Origin: Candidatus Lokiarchaeota archaeon
Lineage (GTDB): Archaea > Asgardarchaeota > Thorarchaeia > Thorarchaeales > Thorarchaeaceae
Direction of reading: 5' to 3'
DNA: 38,314 nucleotides
NCBI GenBank assembly: GCA_014730275.1
Contig: WJIL01000023.1
Location: 1 to 38,314 of the forward strand
Shown one piece after another: positions 15,417 through 22,552 of the stretch (positions are counted from its first letter, which is position 1; every line of letters begins with the position of its first letter). Made by a program: the position numbers and the translations under genes. The notes under the pieces are model-generated. The model saw only the letters and a program-made list of their open reading frames with translations. It did no database searches and was not told the DNA's origin.

Positions 15417-15525
15417 TGGTGGGCCGGGTGAGATTTGAACTCACGACCACGCGGACCCGAACCGCGAATCCACGCCACTCTAGCTCCAGCACGAAAATGT
15501 GGTAGAGTAGCTAGACCACCGACCC
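15417..15525 (-). tRNA. tRNA-Pro(CGG) with a D-loop intron
   Basis: On the minus strand the acceptor stem is GGGTCGG (15519-15525) with CCGGCCC (15421-15427), discriminator A and encoded CCA (15417-15419). The anticodon stem CGCGG/CCGCG (15462-15466 with 15450-15454) holds loop TTCGGGT, anticodon CGG. The T-arm is GTGAG-TTCAAAT-CTCAC. The D-arm contains a 31-nt insert (about 15480-15510) between GTCTAG and AGTGGCG. Removing it gives a normal proline D-arm and a mature length of about 78 nt with CCA. The insert is bounded by CTAG direct repeats and can pair through CTAGCT/AGCTAG, so its exact ends are ambiguous by a few bases. Position and size suit an archaeal bulge-helix-bulge intron at a noncanonical site. 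Confidence 0.88.
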
Positions 15526-15555
15526 AATTGCTTAAGGCACTGAGGTTCTTGGTTA

Positions 15556-16386
15556 TCATTTAATCATTTCGACCAATCGGTTTCGCAAGAACCGCACAGT
15601 CCCCAAATATGTGCCCTGCGTGCTGAATACTTTAGATTTTATCAAATTGGCACAGCCGTTGTCGAAGATTGGCCCTCTGAACGTGGATTCTGGGCTATCA
15701 ACGGGGATGCCTGACACAAGCTTGTTGAAACTCGGTAGGGTGACAAGAATCCCCTGATTCAGGTTCTCATCAATAGATAAATCAAGATTCTTCTGAACAC
15801 ATGTTCTATTCAATCTTGAACTAAGAGTAACGGGTATTGATTTCGACCGTCTTCTAATCGTTCTATGTAGAGCACTTGAAGAAACAGCTTTCAGATTACT
15901 CAATGCTGGGTGATTGTGTCCCGCAAGTATCAAATCGGCACTAAGCACCTCTGGGGACGGCCACGCATGACCGTGGATTAATCCTACTGATGAATCGCCC
16001 TCCCATATCAACTTCCCTTTGCTTCCATGTAATGCAACATCTCTAGGCATGAGAGCTTCTAAATCCCCATCGTGATTGCCTAGTACAACAGCGACTTCAG
16101 TCTTCTCAGTCAAGCCCTCCATGAACTTCGGTATTCTCTGCCAATTAAAAGATACGTCCGCACCGAGAGAATGCTTGACATCACCAATGAGATAGAGTTC
16201 CGTTACGTTGTATTTCTCTATCAAGGTGTGTATCTCTTCTAACATTAACTCATCTTGGGGTGGGAACTCTGCTCCTGTCGACTCGGATAGTTTAATGTGC
16301 CAGCCAAGGTGAAGGTCCGCAATTACGAGATAGCAATTCTCATCCCCCGTTAGAACCACTGCCTTTCCATCAATTGTATTTTTCAT
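15556..16386 (-). CDS. Calcineurin-like metallophosphoesterase (PdeM/COG1407 type)
   Basis: This 276-residue protein carries the binuclear metal motifs of the calcineurin-like fold: IADLHLGW (D-x-H), LIGDVKH (GD), VVLGNHDGD (GNHD), LIHGHAWP and LAGHNHPAL (GHxH). Length and motifs fit the archaeal ICC-like phosphoesterase group related to bacterial PdeM, which often lies next to Lhr-type helicases and is linked to DNA repair. An Lhr-type helicase is 2.3 kb away on the same strand. Substrate cannot be read from sequence. ATG 16386 with AGGAAAC upstream is preferred to TTG 16392. It is divergent from the SWIM gene. Confidence 0.82.
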   Translation of the reverse strand: MKNTIDGKAVVLTGDENCYLVIADLHLGWHIKLSESTGAEFPPQDELMLEEIHTLIEKYNVTELYLIGDVKHSLGADVSFNWQRIPKFMEGLTEKTEVAVVLGNHDGDLEALMPRDVALHGSKGKLIWEGDSSVGLIHGHAWPSPEVLSADLILAGHNHPALSNLKAVSSSALHRTIRRRSKSIPVTLSSRLNRTCVQKNLDLSIDENLNQGILVTLPSFNKLVSGIPVDSPESTFRGPIFDNGCANLIKSKVFSTQGTYLGTVRFLRNRLVEMIK

Positions 16387-16447
16387 TATCAATCTATGTT
16401 TCCTATAACAATTTTAACATCATCATATGTAGAACTAGTTGAGTCAC

Positions 16448-16834
16448 ATGCCACTTAGTGCCTATGAAACAAAGCGCCTCTCTCAGAAAGTGTTGGAACA
16501 ACACGATATCGAGTATTTCAAGCAGAAATATGGCAAACGTTTCATAAGAGCCCTGAGAGCAGTTGAAGAAGGCCGTGTTCATAAATACCTCTTCAATGAG
16601 GGTGAAGCCGTTCGATGGATTGTAGAAGGCAGTGAAGGAGATTACTTGGTGTTCCCCGATACATTTTGCACGTGTACGGATTTCTATCAATCTGTTGTGA
16701 TAGATCGTGCTGTTGACATGTGTTATCATCTGTTGGCACAGAGAATTGCTGAGCTACGTGGTGAATACACGACCATAACTGGCACCGAGGTCGAAAGAAG
16801 AAAGTTCAGTAATATATGGAGAGGATCGGGTTGA
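16448..16834 (+). CDS. Small SWIM zinc-finger protein
   Basis: This 128-residue protein has a SWIM-type motif, C74-x-C76 (FCTCTDF) and C92-x-H94 (MCYHLL). That matches the CxCx(n)CxH pattern thought to bind nucleic acid or mediate protein contacts. The N-terminal half contains a basic helix (YGKRFIRALRAVEEGRVHKYLF). Archaeal and eukaryotic SWIM proteins such as the Sws1 group act in recombination with RecA-family paralogues, but I cannot assign this copy to that group. The ATG at 16448 is used; a TTG lies three codons upstream. It is divergent from the metallophosphoesterase with only about 60 bases between. Confidence 0.8.
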   Translation: MPLSAYETKRLSQKVLEQHDIEYFKQKYGKRFIRALRAVEEGRVHKYLFNEGEAVRWIVEGSEGDYLVFPDTFCTCTDFYQSVVIDRAVDMCYHLLAQRIAELRGEYTTITGTEVERRKFSNIWRGSG

Positions 16835-16950
16835 TCGGTCTCCACGAATGTTGGATATTCGTCTTCCCAAAATGTATGCCCTGTTGAGAAAGCCTTAAAA
16901 CTTTCACTAGATTTTGCACGCTGTCTGAGTAAGACGGCAGGTATCGGAAT

Positions 16951-18060
16951 ATGTCATATTTTAGAACGGATTCGCGGATAGTTTTAGCATTGGTAGCTGT
17001 ACTACTTGTGTCAACAGCGCTACAGACTCCGGCAAAAGCTCAGACGGAGAACCTAGACCCTGTTGTCGTTATGTATGATGAGAGTCATTTACAACAGTTT
17101 TCTGCCAATGATGAGGAAGACGGAATCAAGCTGATGTTGGACTTGGTAAATGATTCGAGCAGATACATTGTAAGAATCAACGAGGAACAACCACTCAATT
17201 CGACCACACTTAGTGGTGTTGATATTCTAATACTCGCCGACCCGGATAATTCTGAGCCTTTTGAGAACGAGGAGATTTCAGGAATATCTGATCTGCTTTC
17301 CAATGGTAGTTCACTTCTTGCTCTGGGTGATCCGAAGATTGCGCAGAATTCTACCTACTGGAGTGAAACACCATTCAGAGACTTAGGTGAAAACAATGCA
17401 TTGAACGAATTGTTCTCTTCCATAAATATGACCGGCGTCAGATTTAGTGTTAACGAAACCGAGTCAGGTGTTATACGCCCCGATTCGCTTTTCGATTATG
17501 AACATGCGTTGAACGAAACATTTCCCCAAGTGGTTGAGCTGGATGCTACAACATGGGATACGCAACACCCTATTTTCAACGACATCAATCGTCTGGTTAC
17601 AATGACTGCAACTTTGAAACCAATAGATGCACCAAGTGCTATAGCAACTGGCTATGAGACATCATTTGCACAGTACCGAAAGGGCCCGAACACCTTTGGA
17701 AATATCACATTTCCAAATATGACCCTCTCCGAATACGAGGAAAAGCCGCTATCCTATTCTGCCATCAACGGAACCTTTCCACCGTGGCTATCTGCCTTTC
17801 AATTCAACGATAGCCGAGTTGTGGTTGGTGGATCAACAATAATGTTCTCTGGGAGAGTGCTTGATTTGCCTGAAAGCGATGACAGGTCAAACGAACAATG
17901 GTTCTATCAAGCAGATAACTCACGCCTTTTCATGAATATACTGAACTGGCTTTCAGAGGATTTCGTTAGTGCTCCGGGAGCAATGTATCCTCTTCTTGTA
18001 ATTTCTTCGGTGATATTGTTGATTGGAGTAGCATTCTACGTCTTCAAGAAGGTCCGGTAA
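16951..18060 (+). CDS. Type I membrane protein, GATase-like ectodomain; possible OST48/Wbp1 relative
   Basis: The 369-residue protein has a signal peptide (residues 1-30, ending near AKA-Q), a large extracytoplasmic domain and one C-terminal membrane helix (about 343-364) followed by a KKVR tail. The ectodomain has an alternating strand-helix pattern like a glutamine-amidotransferase-like fold (VVVMYDESHL, DILILADPDN, LSNGSSLLALGD, DSRVVVGGSTIMFSG). It contains about eleven N-x-S/T sequons. Layout and several segments resemble eukaryotic OST48/Wbp1 of oligosaccharyltransferase: a GG/SSLLA-type turn, RVVV-x-GS-x-x-x-FS, a late N-x-LNW segment and a C-terminal anchor. DUF4350/GldG-like proteins are the main alternative. 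The gene converges on EngB. Confidence 0.7.
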   Translation: MSYFRTDSRIVLALVAVLLVSTALQTPAKAQTENLDPVVVMYDESHLQQFSANDEEDGIKLMLDLVNDSSRYIVRINEEQPLNSTTLSGVDILILADPDNSEPFENEEISGISDLLSNGSSLLALGDPKIAQNSTYWSETPFRDLGENNALNELFSSINMTGVRFSVNETESGVIRPDSLFDYEHALNETFPQVVELDATTWDTQHPIFNDINRLVTMTATLKPIDAPSAIATGYETSFAQYRKGPNTFGNITFPNMTLSEYEEKPLSYSAINGTFPPWLSAFQFNDSRVVVGGSTIMFSGRVLDLPESDDRSNEQWFYQADNSRLFMNILNWLSEDFVSAPGAMYPLLVISSVILLIGVAFYVFKKVR

Positions 18061-18066
18061 GGTCGT

Positions 18067-18657
18067 TTACGGCCAATCTGGACTCCTCACTCCAGATTGT
18101 ACAATGATTTGTTCAACAGTATGCCGCAAACGTCCGATATTCTTCCCCTCCTTGGCTGAAATAGGCACGATAATTGGTTCCCGGCTCGGCATATATTCAA
18201 GTAATCTTCTCCTTAGATAATCCAGTTCAGCCCCCCTTTCCCTCTTCTTGAGTTTGTCCATTTTGTTTGCAACGACAATTACGTTAGATGCTATCTCAGA
18301 GAGGAATGTGTAGAATTCAACATCAATGGGTATTTCCCCTCTGGAACTCCAACGCTCATACAATTCTCTAAATAACGATATGTCAATAATCAATACCGCA
18401 AGAAGGATGTCTTCGCCCCATTCTTCCAGCTTCCTTATAATCGATGTCTTGGTTTGTTCGATTCTCTTCTTGCTTCTCCCTGCCATGAAGCCAAAACCTG
18501 GGATATCTACCATCAACACGGAACCCATATCTATCTTGATTTCCTTTCTCGTGCTACCTGGCTTCTTTCCAACTGTTACATCTCTACCAGTCAAATGTCT
18601 TATTACACTGCTTTTTCCAACGTTGCTTCTACCTGCAAACACAACGAGCGGTTTCAT
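18067..18657 (-). CDS. engB: EngB-family GTPase
   Basis: This is a 196-residue TRAFAC GTPase. G1 is GRSNVGKSS at 9-17, the G2 region includes PGSTRKEI, G3 is DIPGFG near residue 51, G4 is NKMD near 133 and G5 is ISAKEG. The pattern matches EngB/YihA, which in bacteria assists 50S assembly; archaeal members are presumed to have a ribosome-related role. It starts one base after the Lhr-type helicase ends, so it is probably co-transcribed with it. A perfect hairpin lies within its last codons. Confidence 0.9.
   Translation of the reverse strand: MKPLVVFAGRSNVGKSSVIRHLTGRDVTVGKKPGSTRKEIKIDMGSVLMVDIPGFGFMAGRSKKRIEQTKTSIIRKLEEWGEDILLAVLIIDISLFRELYERWSSRGEIPIDVEFYTFLSEIASNVIVVANKMDKLKKRERGAELDYLRRRLLEYMPSREPIIVPISAKEGKNIGRLRHTVEQIIVQSGVRSPDWP
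18074..18099. terminator. Perfect 9-bp hairpin at the convergent membrane protein/EngB junction
   Basis: CAATCTGGA (18074-18082) and TCCAGATTG (18091-18099) form a 9-bp perfect stem with an 8-base loop. It overlaps the last codons of engB and lies just after the plus-strand membrane protein stop (18060). The position suits a shared 3' end for both transcripts. Confidence 0.5.
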
Positions 18658-18658
18658 A

Positions 18659-21490
18659 TTAATCCCAAAATTGACGAGTTCTTGCGTATTGCCTTTCAGC
18701 TTTGGATATCTCTCTGAGTAAGGATATTCTATCTTTTGTGTTGGGCCCTAATATTCTGGCTGCAGTAGTTGGACCAATTCCCCTGCCCGCAAGCGTAAAT
18801 AGAGCCTTCTTTCCATAACTGGCTACCAGGCTGGAAGTGAGATTCGCCTTTTCTAGGACCTTCTTGTCCTTTTCTGTCAGTTCTTCGCCACGATGCGCTT
18901 TTTCCAAGGTCTTCTCCAATCTAGTAGATGCTGCTCTTTCAGTTGCAATCATCTTTGAACCACAAGCGGGGCATCTTATATTCGATTCCAGTGTCGAAAT
19001 AGTTCTTACCGTATGCCATACACAATTGGTACAGACCAGCTTCACCCTTTGGGATTCTAGACGTCCCTGCATCACGTTCAAGATTTCTCGCTCTTCTGTG
19101 ACCTCGCCAATAACTTCAAATCGAGTACGAGTCTCAACAATAAGATTAGCAAGACAAGATGGCTGTTGCCTATCCACACATAGAATCTCAATCTTCCCAT
19201 GTTGAACCTGTTGGAAGATGCTGGCTGCCTTTTCTTCGTTTAGTTTATCCTCCAGAACTTCTGCTACCGCAGTAGCGAATACTGGTGAATTCTCGAAGCT
19301 CTCCATGAGACGATTTACTGGGAGCGAGATAACTTGAGCATCGCGTTGAATGACGCCCATTCTTCTAGCAACATGAATGAATCTGGATTCAAGTGTTCGT
19401 GTTTTCTTAAGTGCCATTCTCAAAATAGCAGACACTTGCTCTGGTGTGTATTCTTGGAATGAATCATAGACTAATTGCCCATCGAGAGTTTCGTCAGAGG
19501 TTAGCAGTATCCTGTACGGATCACTTTCAGCCGCAATATCGGCTCCCACTCTTGTTCCGATTAGTGCGGAGAGAATTGTCGAAAGAGTATCATTCGTTTT
19601 GGTACCGAAAGGAGTGTGGAGGACAAGCCCACCTGGGAAAGTCTCTACAATGAGTAGATTAGGCTTGGGGAGCATACCAAGCTCATTGACTGCTTGTTGA
19701 ATCGTCTCAGTGACATACTCCACAGCATTTCTTTCAAGTCCATACGAAGATGTAAGCCAGTTACTGGATTTCTTCTTGCCCCTCCGAATTATGTCATTCA
19801 TCACCTGGGACACCTCGGATGCTACATTGTATGGCACAGGAATATTTTCGCCAATCCAATGTGGAGCTTCTGATTGTCTTCCTCCCGCCGGGGCACAGAT
19901 GATTTCCTCGTCTTCAACGGCTATTATTTCCCATGGCTTACCTCGAATCACAAAAACATGACCCGGCTCAAGACTACTAACATAGTCCTCATCCAATACT
20001 CCAACGGGTGCCCTTGTTGCAGCATCAACAACTACAGACTGTTGAACATCTGGTATTGTTGAGAGATGTGTATAGTAGAAAGTAAGCACTTTCCAGCCGC
20101 GAGATAGGATTTCGTCATGAAGGCGAATATACCTTCTTCTTTCCATGAAATGGAGTAACTCTACTAGTTGATTCTTGTCTACGTCCTCGAATGCATAGGA
20201 ACGCGTTACGATATTGAGTAGGTTTTCTATGGAAATCTCTTCTTTGTCAAGCAATATCCCACATATTTGGTGGCATAATACATCCCACGCATGACTTGGA
20301 ACCTGTGCTTCTTCTACTCTGTTCAGTCTAGCGCGTCTGAGTATTACTCCTGCCTCCAATACATCGTCGATATTTACAGTAGCAAGGATTATTCCCTTTG
20401 CGATGCCCTTCAGGGTATGCCCCGATCTCCCTATTCGCTGCAACCCTCTGGATACCTGCCGAGGGCTAGAGTATTGTACCACCAAATCTGCTTCTCCTAT
20501 GTCAATTCCAAGTTCTAGACTCGATGTTGCTATGATGCCCTTGGAGATCCCATCCTTCAATTTCTGTTCTGCTTCTACTCTTGCTCCCTTTGCTAGAGAG
20601 CCGTGATGGACATCAAATTCAAAACCTGGTTCAAGCATTCTCATTTTGGAACCGAGAACCTCTGTGAATGACCTCGTATTGGTGAAAACTAGAGTCGAAT
20701 TGTGGCTATCAATAAGATCTATTATTCGCCGAAGACGTGCCATCGAATGAGATGGGTAGTATATTTTTCTTCCAAGTTTACGATCCTCCGATGTGGGGGT
20801 TGGCATTTCAACCTTCAAATCCATTCTTCTAGCGTTATAGCCCGCCCAGATTATCTTTGATTTCCCATCACGGGTCTCTAGCAAATCAGCAACTTCTTCC
20901 GGGTTTCCTACTGTGGCTGATAACCCAATCCGCTGTACTTCTGATTCAGTGAGAGCATCTAACCTTTCAAGACCCAAGCTCAGTTGAACTCCTCGTTTTG
21001 TACCTGCGAGCTCATGAACTTCATCAATAACGACAGCGAAAACTGTCTTCAAATGATACCTCAGTCGTTTTCCAGGAAGGATTGCTTGCAGTGTCTCTGG
21101 AGTCGTTATTAACAGATTAGGTGGTTTGATTGCTTGTTTTCTTCTTTGGTACTGTGTGGTGTCACCATGCCTCACATCAACAGTAATTCCGAGATCCTCG
21201 CAGAGATGCTGGATTCGATGAAATACATCCCTATTTAACGCTCGAAGAGGGGTAATGTATAGAACATAGAATCCGAATAAATCCTGCTTCAAGCTTTTTG
21301 TGTACAGAATATTCAATAAAGGTAAAAGCGCGGCTTCTGTTTTTCCGCTTCCTGTTGGTGATAATAGAAGGGCGTTCTCTCCATCGAGAATAGTCGGTAT
21401 GGCTTCACCTTGAATTGGCGTTGGCTCTCTTATCCCCTGATCGTATAACCGCTGAGTGAGCTCTCCCGATAGAGAGTCGAAGGTGTTCAT
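18659..21490 (-). CDS. lhr: Lhr-type DEAD/DEAH helicase
   Basis: This 943-residue superfamily 2 helicase acts on DNA or RNA, probably in repair or RNA metabolism. A Q-like motif (TPIQGEAIP) precedes Walker A SPTGSGKT at 44-51. Motif II is DEVH at 156-159, motif III is SAT, and motif VI is QRIGRSGH near 356. A winged-helix and Lhr-specific beta region follow. The C-terminus has a zinc ribbon (CTNC, then CPAC near 840) and a helix-hairpin-helix stretch GRGIGPTTAARILG near 905, a layout typical of archaeal Lhr proteins. Its ATG overlaps the upstream 77-residue gene (ATGA) and engB follows after one base, suggesting an operon. Confidence 0.92.
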   Translation of the reverse strand: MNTFDSLSGELTQRLYDQGIREPTPIQGEAIPTILDGENALLLSPTGSGKTEAALLPLLNILYTKSLKQDLFGFYVLYITPLRALNRDVFHRIQHLCEDLGITVDVRHGDTTQYQRRKQAIKPPNLLITTPETLQAILPGKRLRYHLKTVFAVVIDEVHELAGTKRGVQLSLGLERLDALTESEVQRIGLSATVGNPEEVADLLETRDGKSKIIWAGYNARRMDLKVEMPTPTSEDRKLGRKIYYPSHSMARLRRIIDLIDSHNSTLVFTNTRSFTEVLGSKMRMLEPGFEFDVHHGSLAKGARVEAEQKLKDGISKGIIATSSLELGIDIGEADLVVQYSSPRQVSRGLQRIGRSGHTLKGIAKGIILATVNIDDVLEAGVILRRARLNRVEEAQVPSHAWDVLCHQICGILLDKEEISIENLLNIVTRSYAFEDVDKNQLVELLHFMERRRYIRLHDEILSRGWKVLTFYYTHLSTIPDVQQSVVVDAATRAPVGVLDEDYVSSLEPGHVFVIRGKPWEIIAVEDEEIICAPAGGRQSEAPHWIGENIPVPYNVASEVSQVMNDIIRRGKKKSSNWLTSSYGLERNAVEYVTETIQQAVNELGMLPKPNLLIVETFPGGLVLHTPFGTKTNDTLSTILSALIGTRVGADIAAESDPYRILLTSDETLDGQLVYDSFQEYTPEQVSAILRMALKKTRTLESRFIHVARRMGVIQRDAQVISLPVNRLMESFENSPVFATAVAEVLEDKLNEEKAASIFQQVQHGKIEILCVDRQQPSCLANLIVETRTRFEVIGEVTEEREILNVMQGRLESQRVKLVCTNCVWHTVRTISTLESNIRCPACGSKMIATERAASTRLEKTLEKAHRGEELTEKDKKVLEKANLTSSLVASYGKKALFTLAGRGIGPTTAARILGPNTKDRISLLREISKAERQYARTRQFWD

Positions 21491-21720
21491 GGGGAAGGCT
21501 TCCGAGATTCCAAATCGCGCAGTTTGTTTATTAGAATGCGTATATCAGTTGAAAATGTGACATCAGCTGTTTCTTTCTTCGCTAATAGGAACTCTCGGGC
21601 TTCAGAAAGTGTCTTCGTTTCTCGAATTGCCCTCTCTACCAACTCTCTAATCTCGCGCAAATGCGAGATATATGGTCCGGCCAGCTCAAAAGATTCTTGG
21701 AGCATTTCTCTATGGGTCAA
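21487..21720 (-). CDS. Small helical protein upstream of Lhr (unknown)
   Basis: This 77-residue, charged, probably all-helical protein contains LREIRELVERAIRETKTL and ILINKLRDLESRK and has no cysteine or obvious motif. Start is TTG at 21720 with a GAGAGAG stretch upstream; an ATG at 21705 is the alternative. It overlaps the helicase start by four bases, so co-translation and a helicase-partner role are plausible but only inferred. Its function is unknown. Confidence 0.65.
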   Translation of the reverse strand: MTHREMLQESFELAGPYISHLREIRELVERAIRETKTLSEAREFLLAKKETADVTFSTDIRILINKLRDLESRKPSP

Positions 21721-21724
21721 AATC

Positions 21725-21741
21725 AGACTCTCTCAGAGTCT
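21725..21741 (-). terminator. Short perfect hairpin after the 33-residue gene
   Basis: AGACTCT (21725-21731) and AGAGTCT (21735-21741) form a 7-bp stem with a 3-base loop. It overlaps the stop codon of the 33-residue gene and ends five bases before the next start. It could attenuate readthrough into the helicase operon or protect an mRNA end. Confidence 0.35.
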
Positions 21742-21841
21742 ACTCTTCTTGCTCCTCTCCATATACTGAATAAGCTAGAATAATCAGTAATGCAGCTATG
21801 GCCATGGCGTTTATGATAATTCCTACAATCTCGGTTTGCAT
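21740..21841 (-). CDS. 33-residue single-pass membrane microprotein
   Basis: A 102-base ORF encodes 33 residues: a short polar start (MQTE), a hydrophobic helix at about residues 5-24 (IVGIIINAMAIAALLIILAY) and an acidic tail (GEEQEE). AAGGAGGC lies about 12 bases before the ATG, and a TATAAG-like box lies about 30 bases further upstream. The combination of ribosome-binding site, promoter and a clean membrane helix with charged end argues for a real gene. No family is recognised. It begins the minus-strand run leading to the Lhr-type helicase, separated from the next gene by a small hairpin. Confidence 0.6.
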   Translation of the reverse strand: MQTEIVGIIINAMAIAALLIILAYSVYGEEQEE

Positions 21842-21926
21842 GATACTCAAGTTGCCTCCTTGAATTTTACTTATAATCGTTCTCAATAGCCATCTATTAA
21901 AACTACATGAAATCTACTAGGGAGAT

Positions 21927-22148
21927 TCATTCATAGTATTGGTCGATGAACTCACCATAGATGTCTACTGCCTCGGTCAGTGGGTTTACCTCGTCGATTT
22001 TCATTTCCAAACCACAGGAACCACACTTGACACTTGCTATATGTTCATCCTTGAATACATCAATTTTGATGGCAGTCTTTCCGCAGGCTGGACACGGATA
22101 TACCGTGGGAAGTCTTCTTCTTGAGCGGCTACTGGATCTTCTACCCAT
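21927..22148 (-). CDS. elf1: Elf1-type transcription elongation factor
   Basis: This 73-residue zinc protein strongly resembles eukaryotic Elf1/ELOF1. It has a basic N-terminal tail (MGRRSSSRSRRRLPT), a CPAC...CGSC zinc ribbon at about residues 18-43 and the C-terminal ending PLTEAVDIYGEFIDQYYE. That ending is equivalent to the Elf1 motif LSEPVDVYSDWID. Eukaryotic Elf1 binds RNA polymerase II near the downstream DNA and aids elongation through chromatin. The ATG at 22148 follows AGGGGTG, so the longer in-frame extension is not used. It is a single gene, divergent from the small CxxC protein. Confidence 0.87.
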   Translation of the reverse strand: MGRRSSSRSRRRLPTVYPCPACGKTAIKIDVFKDEHIASVKCGSCGLEMKIDEVNPLTEAVDIYGEFIDQYYE

Positions 22149-22313
22149 ACTATTCACCCCTAATTCTCTTAGAACTGGACAAGATAGGCTCTGAGAGAAA
22201 TCGAGCATGTTGAGCCGCAAAATTGAGAATTTAAGGATTTTGTTAAGGGGTTTCATTTCCAAAGCTCTGTCTGATGAAAGCTTTAATATCGGACTGTCTG
22301 GTGCATCTCTGTG

Positions 22314-22547
22314 ATGAACGATTTATCGCCGAATGAACAATGTGTACTCGAAATACTAGAGCATGAAGGGCCGTTAAGTACTGCGGAACTCATCAAAACA
22401 TCTCGTTCTAGCGAGTACTCCCATCTTTGTTCTGGTTGTGCAGGTGGAGACGCAATTCTTACCGCCGCCAAGAGCCTCCTTCATAGTGGTTCTATCACGC
22501 GGAATCTTGACAAAGATGGTTACCGCTGGGATATGAAGGTTGAATGA
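22314..22547 (+). CDS. Small winged-helix-like protein with HxCxxC motif
   Basis: This 77-residue protein begins with a winged-helix-like pattern (SPNEQCVLEILEHEGPLSTAELIKTSRSS), followed by HLCSGCAGG, then a second helix and the wing-like ITRNLDKDGYRWDMK. The CxxC pair with a nearby histidine could bind metal or sense redox state. The gene ends five bases before the cysteine desulfurase start, so the two are probably co-transcribed. Regulation of or partnership with Fe-S metabolism is an inference from this linkage. I do not recognise the family. Confidence 0.7.
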   Translation: MNDLSPNEQCVLEILEHEGPLSTAELIKTSRSSEYSHLCSGCAGGDAILTAAKSLLHSGSITRNLDKDGYRWDMKVE

Positions 22548-22552
22548 TGTGA

